Of a stretch of 64,000 nt of DNA, positions 49,673 to 60,410 are shown in pieces; within the stretch, counting starts at the first letter, position 1, and each line of letters begins with the position of its first letter. The position numbers were made by a program, and so were the translations under genes. The stretch is taken from positions 2,108,001-2,172,000 of the forward strand of contig JAMSLZ010000004.1 in assembly GCA_026027325.1 (NCBI GenBank), read 5' to 3'. The stretch comes from Actinomucor elegans (lineage: Eukaryota > Mucoromycota > Mucoromycetes > Mucorales > Mucoraceae). The notes beneath the pieces are model-generated. The model saw only the letters and a program-made list of their open reading frames with translations, had not been told where the DNA came from and did no database searches.

Positions 49673-51019
49673 TTACTCTTTCTTAGTAGCAGTGCCATCT
49701 TGATGGACACGAACAGTCTTGGAAACGTCACCATAGATATCAAATCTACGTTGATCGTAAAGAGGAATATTGGTACGCATTTCTTTGACTTGCTTAGGAT
49801 CTATAATGAACATAGGTTACAACACAAGCAGTATACAATGATTCAATACAGTTTTACCAATATCAGCATAAACAATGGTCTCTTTCTCATCACAAGTAGC
49901 GATTACAACACCCCTATGAAATAATTGCATAAGTCAGAGTATTTATATATACATATGGCTTCTTACTTGGGATCTACTACAGTGGAATGACCCCAAGCAT
50001 GATAAGTAGCAGATAGATCCAAAGCAGGCGAACAGGCAGCAACGTAGATTTGATTATCCACAGCCCTATAATATGTAATTAAAATTACCAATCTAAGGTG
50101 ATAACCTGCGTTTACTACCTAGCGCGCTGTAACAACTCCCAATGGAGTGGACCCGTAGTCAAGTTAAATGCACCAGGATAGATCATAGCCAGGCAACCTT
50201 TACGAGCAGCAATGGTAGCCATCTCTGGAAATCGCATATCATAACAGATACCAACACCAATCTTGCCGTACTCTATCCATGCATGTTAATAGCGCAAACT
50301 CAAAAGCAAATGTAGTCACCTACTGGTGTTGATGTGGGTTAACCAGTCTCCTGCTGACAAAATATCACTTTCCTAATAATACTACATTAGAATTATATAT
50401 AGACAACGTAAATACAATTTTACCTTGAAGGTAATTTTACCAGGAACGTCAATATCAAACAAGTGTACTTTGCGGTGCTTGGCAATCATAGTACCTGAAG
50501 GATCATACGCTGTCAAAGTATTGAAGATTTTACCGCTGGATTCTTCTTTTTCAGGAATAGAACCTGTTATACGAGTGAGTACATATAGTAGAGGCTTTTG
50601 CTGTATTTCTACTTACCACCAATAAGGTACACATTGGCTTCCTATGATCGAGAACGTTTAAAGTTAGTCATCCAGTTATTACTAGATATCTATTGGTCAA
50701 TTGCTTACCTTGGCGGCAGCAGATAACATGGCAGTAGACTCTCCATTCAAAGATTCAGCATATTGGGGAAAATAACTTGTGCCATAAGGCGAGTTGAAGC
50801 ATTCCTATTACCTGTCAGTTGCTCGATTAAAACTTTGTATAATGGACTTACGGGCAAAACAACGACATTAGCACCATTCTTGGCAGCTTCTAGAATCTTT
50901 TCTCGAGTATGAGCCAAGTTCTTTGTTTTTTCAGCACCTATGCCCCCTAATTGAACCAAAGCTAATTTGAAAGGGGAAGCGGTAGATAGAACGGAAGCCA
51001 TTTTTTTCAATAAGGACAT
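49673..51019 (-). CDS. NIT2: Carbon-nitrogen hydrolase, omega-amidase / Nit2-like, 304 aa
   Basis: Nine exons: 51019-50852, 50804-50709, 50641-50617, 50563-50424, 50372-50324, 50272-50119, 50065-49967, 49913-49858 and 49800-49673 (915 nt, introns 47-67 bp). Nitrilase-fold signatures are [19 protein letters not shown], catalytic E57 in [13 protein letters not shown], Lys in [12 protein letters not shown], and the nucleophile Cys in [11 protein letters not shown]. The C-terminus is [19 protein letters not shown]. Family enzymes hydrolyse alpha-ketoglutaramate or deaminated glutathione; Nit2 is the closest by recall. A second in-frame ATG (MASVLST) lies 6 codons in. An N-terminus rich in Ser and Ala could suggest mitochondrial import (weak). 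Confidence 0.88.
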
Positions 51020-52555
51020 AAAAAAAATATAATGGAAAAAATGTGAATCATCCAGTTTAAAGCAAAGTGCAACCGAAGGTGCAACAGAAATCATCCAATC
51101 AGAATTAACAACAGTACCGATATTTGAATATTGTATCTGCTGTTGCAATAGATGAAAACGAGAGTAAAATTTGAAACAAAAGTGACTTATGGTAAATAAA
51201 CTCTATTAGGAGACAATACATCACATTCTTTGGAATAGTCAATAACAAGAATGCCAAGAATGGTAGTAAGTTGAAGGGCTGAGTACGTTGTATTAGTTCA
51301 GAAAATATAGAATACTACTGATGAACGCAGGAGTAATGGAAGAGCTATGGAGCTAAGTACTGGGCTTAATGATAAAGGTGCTAGCAAAACCCAAAGGCTT
51401 GATTAGAGGTTGAAATTGAACAGTCTTATCATCAGAAATTTCGGATGAAGGTGAATTACATATAACTTGAAATCATGGCGCAAAATAAAGGCAACCTAAG
51501 ATAAGTTTGTTGGCCAAAAGCTTTAGTGTGTAGTACCTCAAGCGGGACCAAATTCAACGAAACCCTTCCAGTGAATGCAAAGAACATCTGAGTTATACAT
51601 AAATAGTTCACCACTGACCAACCCTAAGGTTTTTTAATCTTTATGCCGTCAACGATAAGACTAAAGTGATACTAGGTGTGACGAATGTATTCTTCAAGTT
51701 CCTGGGAATATAATTGAGAGCAGGGTACAAGGTATCAATAGTTGAAATCCTTCCTTTAGGTAGATCGATCTGGAAACAGTAAGGAATTTGATAATGGCTG
51801 GACGAACCTTGGTTGTTGATATGTAGCTTCAACAAACTCAATATGTGACACTCTTCTTTTGTTGGGCTCAGTTTCTTTTTACTGATAGTCTTTGCTGATC
51901 ATCAGCTGACTCGTCTTGAGTTCCAGAACACCAAGTTGTCCTCTTTGCTTTGGTGCTATCCAAACATTCTAAATTATTCCTGGGGAGATACTCGTTCGAT
52001 AGAATCGTAAAGCTGCTGAAGTGGTCTGTCGTATTTTATGTTGAGTAAGATAGTGCAATACAAATACCAACATTTTGATAGTACAAGAAAGTTAGCCACA
52101 GTGACTTTATCTAGAGTTGATAAAGATCTCCAAATGCAGTTGCACTGTAGCTCTGAGCTTAATAGTAATGAACGAACCCACAAAATAGGAACGCTGCTGA
52201 GTGTATTAAATCATAAGGAAGCCGAGATATATGACAGTATTAAGATCTTTCATTGTAATTAGTTTACTAGTGTTCATTTCTCTCGATGGGACAAATCAAT
52301 AATTCCAAGTAATCAGGCTCAAGATCGTCATGATGATTTTCACATCTATTTCAAACGTAAAATCAATACTCAAAGAGAGCCATTCTAATTGCCAGTTGGC
52401 TATGTAGAGATCTCTTTTGACTATCAAGGTAGTTTTATCGAAAGTAGTGACAATAGAGTAGTAATAATATAAATTAGGTAGTTGTAGCTGGGTAGCCTTC
52501 CTTTGCTTTTACAATATCTATATAAAAGAGATTAATCAACCAGTCCGTTCCATTC
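51020..52555. other. 1.5-kb region without a confident gene
   Basis: Contains the omega-amidase promoter at its left end. On the minus strand, short open stretches at 51841-51641 (HYQIPYCFQIDLPKGRIST...) and about 51630-51540 (GLVSGELFMYNSDVLCIHW) look protein-like but I do not recognise them and cannot join them by splice sites. Possibly a decayed gene. Confidence 0.4.
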
Positions 52556-53773
52556 CTATTCAATTCTTTCTTTACCAAAGTATGGGTGTGCCATAGCTTC
52601 CTGTGCTGTTAATCTTTCTTGGTGATCATATCTTAATAATTTGTCCAAGAAATCAAATATTTCGCTTGACATGTAGCGCTTATTATGAGGCCCAATAAAT
52701 TTTGACCAAGGTATAGGCTTGCATCTATAACAGCCAGTTAATATGGTTGGCAATAGACCCAGTCTAGAATACTCTTACTGTTTGATTAATCCATCATAGT
52801 TACGACTTAGTGTCAAATTGTACTTTTTCAGATATTCGTTCAATTGATATGTACCGAGCACTTTGGAGATCACGACTAATTGATCATAATTGTCTTGTCC
52901 GTTAAAGAAGGGGTCCTTACGAAAGACCATTCCAGCCAACATAGCGCCGTAACTCCACATATCCAAACTATAATCGTAAAGCTTCAGATCGACGAGCAAT
53001 TCTGGACCTTTATAACAACGCGAAGCTACTCGTACATTGTACTCTGTTTTAGGTATGTAAAAGTCTGCCAAACCCCAATCGATCAATCGAAGCTATATAA
53101 AATATGATCAATTTGGTACGAGAAAATAGTTTTGTCGGAATACCTTTCTTTGCTCATGATCAATCATGACATTGTGAGGCTTCACATCACGGTGCATGAT
53201 GCCATGCGAATGACAATATTCTAAGGCCTTTAATAGTTCGAACATATAATATCGAACATCGTAGTCCGAGAATCTTGGATAGAGTATTTTGAATTCCATA
53301 TTATTGACATACTCAAAAACTAAGGAAGGAGTTCTAGACTAGAAACCGAATTAGTATCTGACCATAGGGAAGTGTATATTGGTATTTACCTGAGGATCAT
53401 GTACGATGTCCAACAAGCTAACAATGTTATCTCCACCCGATAAATTTTGCAAGATTTTGATTTCGCGTTTGATCTTTTTCTTTTTGACGGGCTTCAAGAC
53501 TTTAATCACACAGCGTTCTTTTGTCTCGATATGTCGACCTTCAAATACTTCTGAGTACTTTCCTCGACCTACTTTTCTGCATATCTCGTATACGTCTTGA
53601 TCGCTTTGAATATAAGTTAGTTCAGTTGCCTACAACGAATCTCGACAGAATTACCCCCATTGAACTTGCAATTTATCATAATCATAATATTCTGAGGATC
53701 GATCTAGGCTAGCATTGGCGTAAACGCGCGCAATAGTTTGGTCAGCTATCGGTTCTTCCATAGTGGTGTCCAT
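52556..53773 (-). CDS. CKA1: Casein kinase II catalytic subunit alpha, 336 aa
   Basis: Exons 53773-53655, 53603-53390, 53338-53144, 53092-52779 and 52724-52556 (1011 nt, four introns of 51-54 bp). Kinase landmarks: glycine loop [32 protein letters not shown] (catalytic Lys plus the CK2 basic cluster), [16 protein letters not shown], the CK2-specific DWG in [27 protein letters not shown] and [20 protein letters not shown]. Length matches the family. CK2 is a constitutive acidic-site Ser/Thr kinase of nucleus and cytosol. The acceptor of intron 1 was chosen at 53604 because it alone keeps the frame and the VQWGDQDVYE match. One substitution worth noting is RCYK where RYFK is usual. Confidence 0.93.
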
Positions 53774-53912
53774 TTCGATGAAAGGCCAAGATTAAATAAA
53801 AGCATATACGCTATTTGACTGATACCAACCGATTGTGACGTATTTTTTTTAACAGTGGTATTTTGGCAGACCGAGACCTTTCTATCTTCTCATAATTTGT
53901 AAATACTTGATC
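53774..53912. promoter_or_regulatory. 139-bp divergent promoter between CK2 alpha and the F-box/WD40 gene
   Basis: Both start codons face away from this short gap, so the two genes must share regulatory DNA. It holds a poly(T) run (53841-53849) and CACAATCGG-like sequence on the minus strand. No named binding site was identified. Confidence 0.6.
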
Positions 53913-55752
53913 ATGTCTGAGCAGCAACAACAGCAACAACAGCAACAACAGCAACAACAGCAACAACAGCAACAGCAGCAACAGCAGCAACAAGCTTCCA
54001 TTATTCAAATCACTCTAAATAAAAAGCTCATACCATCTAATATAAAGCACCAATACCCTTTACTCGACGCTAGTTTACCTGCTTTTCTAAAAATGCATGA
54101 TGACACATTACAAGAACAAGTAAATAGTATGCATTTTGTAGGTTAGTTTTTAACCTCTATCTCTAAATAGGACGAAATACCACCTGATGAGAATCTCAAG
54201 AGTTCACCATACCCTCAGCTAGAAGCCATTCAGCGTTTACCCATGCTGACCAAAGAGTTCGAGAGACTCTCTCCGCATGCACAAACCAAAACTCTCTTTC
54301 ACCTTCTAAAACGCTCCAACATCAACACACTACAGTTTATTAATTCCATCATTATGCCTATATTAAAACGAGACTTTTTGGCTTCTCTACCTTATGAGCT
54401 CAAAGTACAAGTTGTTAGTTACCTAGATATTCGATCTCTCTGCACAGCCTCTCGTGTTTCCAAAACTTGGCAAACTATCATTGACGGCGATACAAATACC
54501 TGGCATCGACTCTTGATAAAAGATGGCTTTGATTTGCCGTCAGAGAATGACTCTTTTGTCAGTCTTAAATCATGTTATAGATACCAATATATACTGAAAG
54601 CCAATTGGAAAAAGGGCCGTTTCAAACGTGTTGAATTTGAAGGTCATAAAGACAATATTGTTACTTGCTTGCAGTTTGATGCCGACAAGATTGTTAGTGG
54701 AGCCACGGATGCTATGATCAATATCTATAATACAAAGGATCCTAGCCAAGTAGATCATTTACAAGGCCATGGTGGTGGTGTATGGGCATTGCAATATGTG
54801 GATAATACCCTAGTCAGTGGTTCTATTGATCGTACTGTGCGTGTGTGGAACATACGACAGCGCAAATGTACACATATTTTTAAAGGACACACTTCCACTG
54901 TAAGATGTCTACAGATTGTTATGCCTGTCTTGGTCAAAGGTCGATTGGAGCCCAGCCAACCGCTGATTGTAACCGGCTCGCGGGATTTCTCAATACGTGT
55001 GTGGAACTTGCCTGATGTTGAACAATGTCTAGTAGGCGACCAACCGTTCATTGGCGAAGGCGCGAATCCATGGTTCAAGTATTTGTTAGTAGGTCATACC
55101 AATTCTGTCCGTTCCATTGCTGCTCATGGCTATACGTTAGTCAGCGGCAGTTACGATAATACGGTGGCAGTTTGGAACTTGGAAACTGGGCGTATGGTGC
55201 ACCGTATGGAAGGCCATTCTAGCAATGTTTATTCGGTAGTGATTGATCCCGAGCGGCAGCAATGTATGAGTGGTAGTATGGACAGTATCGTCTATGTTTG
55301 GGATTTGGTCACTGGTGATTGTTTGCACAAGTTGGATGGACATTCGATTCTGGTGGGGCTGTTGGGTTTAACACCGAATTATTTGGTCAGTGCGGCTGCA
55401 GATAAAACATTAAGGGTGTGGAATCCTAATACTGGCGTTTGCGAACACGTCTTGGCTGGTGTACATGGACATGAAGGCGCCATCACTTGCTTTAAACATG
55501 ATGATGAAAAGGTCATTTCGGGCTCAGAAGGTGGTCTGAAGATGTGGGATATCAAAACCGGAAGATTTTTATATGATTTAGTAACGGATGTGAAAGGTGT
55601 TTGGTGGGTCACTTTTGACAAGACAAAATGTATCGTAGCTATTCACAAGTAAGTTACCACCAGCTGATTGCTTTTCCTTGTTTATTAATGTCCTTCTTTT
55701 TAGTCGGGATAAGACGTCGTTTCAAATGCTGGACTTTAGTGTTGATCCATAA
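53913..55752 (+). CDS. CDC4: F-box / WD40 protein, Cdc4 (Fbw7) type, 577 aa
   Basis: Exons 53913-54119, 54171-55648 and 55704-55752 (1734 nt). Starts MSE followed by a pure polyGln run of about 26 residues coded by mixed CAA/CAG. An SCF F-box is at about 138-183 (RDFLASLPYELKVQVVSYLD, VSKTWQTII). At least seven WD40 repeats follow from about 218, each with GH...W/D pairs: GHKDNIVTCLQFDAD, GHGGGVWALQY, GHTSTVRCLQ, GHTNSVRSIAAHG, GHSSNVYSVV, GHSILVGLLGL and GHEGAITCFKHD. The domain order matches Cdc4/Pop1/FBXW7, substrate receptors for SCF ubiquitin ligase in cell-cycle control. The last intron interrupts the end (HNRDKTSFQMLDF). Confidence 0.88.
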
Positions 55753-55870
55753 GCAGGACTAATAGAAATGAACAGTGATTTTTTTATGCAGTTATTACGC
55801 TTATACCTTTACTTTTCAAAGATAAGATATTTTAAATAAATAGACAGTCTATTAGGAACGGAATTTAAAT

Positions 55871-55908
<38 letters not shown>

Positions 55909-55910
55909 CA
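55871..55910 (+). repeat. (AGC)n trinucleotide repeat
   Basis: Twelve or so AGC units with one AAC interruption, non-coding, 120 bp after the stop of a gene that itself starts with a CAR-coded polyGln run. Confidence 0.9.
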
Positions 55911-55929
55911 AATTTATCATGGGGAGAGA

Positions 55930-56110
55930 AAAAAACTAAAATAGGATGGAATTCATAGCTAATTCAAATGAACTGGTGTTTTTACTTGATTCTAAGGTGA
56001 AATGGCGTGAAATATAAGCTAATATTTCATAATTTTTCATGTTCGAATTAGAGTGAATTTTGGGTGAATTATGCGTTAACTTAACACAGTAAAGAAATTC
56101 TTTGGTTGAC
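55930..56110 (-). repeat. Degenerate dispersed repeat, copy 2
   Basis: Reverse-complement relative of 47420-47640, with the same ordered blocks and roughly 70-75 per cent similarity by eye in the blocks. Confidence 0.5.
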
Positions 56111-56930
56111 TTGACAGATATAAGAAACACGTCCACTATTTGTAATACTATATTGTTTATAACTTAGTTTTACACTCAAACTAGTATGATTTCCAACTAG
56201 TACAACCCTTGCCTTTATTTAATAGAGGAGACAGCAATGATACGGCATATTCCATAATATCTTTGGTTTGAATGATTGTCTATCAGAATCATTTTTGATT
56301 GGTATATGATTATTCGTTCTTTTTTTTAACCGTTCCTTTGTTTTAGATCCAATTATTGAAAATTACAATTCTTTATGGAAAGCAAAGAAGACGCTTTCGA
56401 AGCACAACATCGTAAAAACGTAAGCTTACCATATTAAAAAGTATACTGATCTATATATTATAGAAGTATAAAATACGAATAATTGAGTTTATAAAATAGT
56501 GAACTCGAAACGTTATATATAAAGTACACCAACCAATAAAAATTCATAAAGTGAACAAACAGTAGTAGAGATGAAAATGTACCTTTGTTTCATTTTTCGA
56601 TACTTTGCAGGAATGGTTCATAATGAAACCATACTTCTTTCCCATCAAAGCAAATATTTCAAGTTTCGATAACTTGCGCTTTTTCAAACTACAAGCGTGT
56701 GAAAGGCGCATAGAATAGCATGAATAAGATAGTGATTTAAATCCTAGTAGATCACTGAGTACTCCAAAATCTCAACTGGATGCTGGGTTAGTTTATTCTG
56801 TCTCTATATTGTTTAGGTTTAGGATAATGACTCATAAGGGTATACCTTGCAAAAATTAAACCAACTTAAAATTCAAGCATTCGAACAGCTCTTTCCCTTT
56901 TCTTTGCTTTCCTTTTATACCAATAAACTA

Positions 56931-58410
56931 ATGGAGAATCGAATACAATTAAGTGTAACTAATGTTGATTATAAACGTAAAGATCCTGTATTTTGGATAG
57001 AAGTTCAGGTAAGGTACATGTACAGAACATTCATTCCAAGCTAAACTCTCGGTAGACAAACCTTACAAAATACAAGCAGAAACAAAAGCGCTTTCCAAGA
57101 TACTACAGCGAACTAGAAAAACTCCATGACCATTTGTTCAACACGTTGGATGATGTCTTGATTCCAGCTTTACCACCTTGTCCTATACCTCGTTTTGACC
57201 GAGAGGGTCTGTTGGTCGGTAAACAGTGGTGGCTAACTATTCGGTTACCAGGAGAATCACCGCCGGATGTAGATGCAGGCTTAGTACAGGAACGGATTCA
57301 AGTTTGGTTTGATAGAATAGCAAGTCATGAACGAGCCAAGACGAGTGAAGGCCTAAGAGAGTTTGTAGAAAGTGAAATCGGGGTAGGTAGGGTATAGCAT
57401 AGTACAGTATGTAAGTATTTGTTTCATGACTAAAGATATAATAGTTTAGACCCAGTGTACACAAGGCACATAAATCAACAAAACATAAACATGTTATAGT
57501 GAATGTATCTGAACAAGACATGGAGCCTGAGTTTGGCCAGTGTTTAAAAGAGTTGGAAAACTTTTGCCATCATCTAGGACAACTTTCTCTAAAATTAGAC
57601 AAGTTGGTACAAGAACAAACAGGTACTGCTCAGAATTGGATGAGTTTATCATCTTCTTGGGTATCATATGGTGGTATTGAAAGGAATCCCAACCTGTTTA
57701 TGTAGGTGATAGCTTAGTAGTAATTTATCTGTACTTATCCTAGCTTAGATTATACAAAACAATTGCCAAAGGATACCAGCAAGCCTTTGATCTGGAGAGA
57801 TCTCAGGTAAAAGTCTTTTTTTTTTAAAAAAAAAAGAGACCAGACTTGTTACTACACAAAAGACTAATAACTACGAAAGGCATTGGCAGTGAACGAGACA
57901 TTAGGAGAAGAGATATCATATGAGCTTAAAAATTGTGAAGCAACGCAGGTACAATTTATAAACAATTACTACGATCGTCTGTTTACTAATTGTATTATAG
58001 AATGCTATGCAGAGAAGATTGAACGCCTTATCAGATTATTTATCAAGCAGAAAATATACAGAATCAAGCTTGAGAGGTGTAGAGAGATTAAAATCATCGA
58101 TCAATATTGACCCAGAACAAGCCAATGATGCTATTGCTCAATTGGAACACGTAAGTTGACTACCGTTTATGCAGATCTGGCGTTAATATAAATATAGGCT
58201 CGTATTAATGAAAGAGACAAGCTACAGAGATTTAAAAGAGTAGATACCAACTTGAGAAACGATATTGAACAACGATATAAACCTCAGGTGGTTAGCGACT
58301 TGATTAAATCAATCAAACAATATGCCAAAAGTCAATTGTATTTGGAGAGAAAGAAATTACGGGTTTATGAAGGTATCCTTGATTGTCGACGTCATTTAAT
58401 CGGAGATTAG
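56931..58410 (+). CDS. VPS17: Vps17-like sorting nexin (PX plus BAR), 383 aa
   Basis: Exons 56931-57008, 57056-57382, 57445-57701, 57749-57806, 57880-57948, 58001-58150 and 58198-58410 (1152 nt). The PX part is IQLSVTNVDYKRKDPVFWIE, then TNLTKYKQKQKRFPRYYSEL, EKLHDHL, the PALPPCPIPRFD turn and a tail FVESEIGFRPSV. The rest is helical and charged (coiled-coil BAR type: LENFCHHLGQLSLKLDKLV, YKTIAKGYQQAFDLERSQ, ALSDYLSSRKYTESSLRGVE). Vps17 pairs with Vps5 in retromer for endosome-to-Golgi recycling. The PX lacks an obvious Arg-Tyr-Ser phosphoinositide set. It is short for Vps17 (yeast is ~550), and an upstream exon at 56375-56419 is possible, so the start is uncertain. Confidence 0.75.
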
Positions 58411-58477
58411 ATTACAAATAAATAAACCCAAAATCAACCGCGTTTTATTTCTTCTTTTTTCTTTTGTTATCATTACT

Positions 58478-59109
58478 ATGAGTGAAAAAACTTTTGAAAA
58501 AGGTGTTGCAGCGCCCAAGGTTAAATTAGATGGTTCTGGACTTCGTATCGCCATCGTCCATACACGTTGGAACTTTAGCCTTGTCGATCAATTATACAAG
58601 AAAGTCTATGATACTTTAATTGAAAGATACAATGTCAAGCCAGAGAACGTATTTACTGTAAGTTTGTAATAGCTAAATCAGTTCTTTAAATAACGCGGAA
58701 TAATCAGGATACTGTGTCTGGCGCATACGAGCTTCCTATGGCTGCTAAACAACTCATTGAGCTCTCTCAAGCTCAAGCTTCTGAAACTGCCAGTGATTTG
58801 CTGGGATCACCTGCACTTGGACAAGCCAAAAAGACAGATAGAAAGACAGGCCCTTTTGATGCTGTCATCTGCATAGGTTTGGTTATCAAAGGTGGAACTG
58901 CTCATTTTGAATATATTTGTGATGCTGTTACACATGGTATCATGAAAGTGCAGTTGGATACAGGCGTTCCTGTCATGTTTGGTGTTTTGACCTGTTATAA
59001 CGATGAACAAGCTATTGCTAGAGCTACTACTGAAGATGGTTTCCATCATGCTGAAGAATGGGCTGCTGCTGCTGTCGAGTCGGGTTTGAGAAAGTATCAA
59101 AAATTGTAA
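58478..59109 (+). CDS. RIB4: 6,7-dimethyl-8-ribityllumazine synthase, 193 aa
   Basis: Exons 58478-58657 and 58708-59109 (582 nt, 50-bp intron). Lumazine synthase landmarks are [54 protein letters not shown] (the catalytic-site His) and [20 protein letters not shown]. It condenses ribityl-aminouracil with dihydroxybutanone phosphate, the penultimate step of riboflavin synthesis; cytosolic. An insert ([20 protein letters not shown]) after the GAYELP helix is typical of fungal versions. Only 67 bp separate it from the Vps17-like stop. AATAAATATAAAAG follows at 59117. Confidence 0.95.
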
Positions 59110-60410
59110 ATGTTTTGAATAAATATAAAAGAAAAAGGCTGTCAAGGGCAAAAAAAAAAAGGACGGATTGTAGTTATAGTTTGACGGGAAACCCCATTGG
59201 TGTGTTGGATGGCTAGTTTTTTTTTCCAATATTATTACTATTATTGTTATACTTACATATTAGTTACAAACAGCTGTATGGTAGAGCTGGCCGAGATAAT
59301 ATATACGTCCAACAAGCCTGACATTTAGCTTGATTCGACACCATAGACAAAGGTAGCTCAATTATTATCGATGAACCTCCCAGGGAAAAAACTAGACTAA
59401 TAAGGGTTGGTAGCCTTTTCTTTTATCTAACAGACTAATGTATTGAGCCATTAATCTAATAAATACATTCGCCGAGAAAAATAAGCCTACGAGTTTTCAT
59501 CTTTCTTAGATAAGAGTCTCACTCCGATACTTTTCCGTCAAACTGGAAATTGGTATTCTAGAACTTCGTTGTACATATGTTTTACTAGATCTTTAACTTA
59601 TGGAATGCTTAAACAAAAGATTAACTGCAGCTAAGGCCATGAATATCAGAGATATTAGCTCTAGTTGTCCTAGAAGTCCAGTTTTTTTCTTGTGAGTTGC
59701 TCTCACCTAGACATGAAGTGGTAGACAGCCAACTCTTTTTATTAAAACAACAAAGGTATCACATTTTAGTCCCGAATTTTTAATATCAAGATCTCTCGAC
59801 GGATTTTGGTTAAATGTCGCATCTGATTAGTAACATGTTCAGAGTAAATTAAAGCGATTATTTTATACTTTAGTAAATAGCACCAAGCTCTATGTATTTT
59901 ATACGAATTTGATTTGTAAACTTATAGATTTCTCGACTGATCTCATTCGAATGACAAATTTATTTTGCGGCCCATACTCTGAATAGGCTGTTACTTTTAT
60001 TGGGTTCTTTGCTTGGCTTCTCCACAGCGAATACATTGTACTTACCAAACATTATTAGAGAGTTAATAGAGTTTCTTGCTGCTCGCTGATGTTTGCTGGG
60101 TTTCATAACGTGCGCTCTCATTGGAGGACACGCCATTTGGAAAGCTGACGTTTACCATGGAATGCAACCCAAGAACCATTATTCATCTACATATATTCGA
60201 TTGAAACTGCTCATAATAACCAAGGTTATCATATACTTATACATTCTTGATTATAATCATCATAAAGAGCCGATAACTACTGTTTGGCACATCATTACAC
60301 ACATGCCTTGTCTGGTGCCACCACTACCATTCTGAAACAGACTCCGTTTATATCATCTCCAGTGCCTAGCATTTTCGTGTCTTTTTCTTCTTTTTTTAAT
60401 CTAAACACAC
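59110..60410. other. 1.3-kb intergenic region, nothing recognised
   Basis: Contains the RIB4 3' end and, at its right end, a TTTTTCTTCTTTTTT pyrimidine tract before the AP-3 start. No RNA gene, repeat or coding signal was seen on either strand. Confidence 0.55.

Larger units (their letters stand above)
55753..56930. other. Intergenic region with a CAG repeat and a dispersed repeat
   Basis: Contains a (AGC)n microsatellite (55871-55910), the repeat copy 55930-56110, and an exon-like piece at 56375-56419 (MESKEDAFEAQHRKN followed by GTAAGC). That piece could be an upstream exon of the Vps17-like gene. Otherwise nothing recognised. Confidence 0.5.

Noticed and set aside
53811..54008. Leu-rich minus-strand ORF
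   Set aside because: Reverse reading of the CAA/CAG polyGln tract of the F-box gene.
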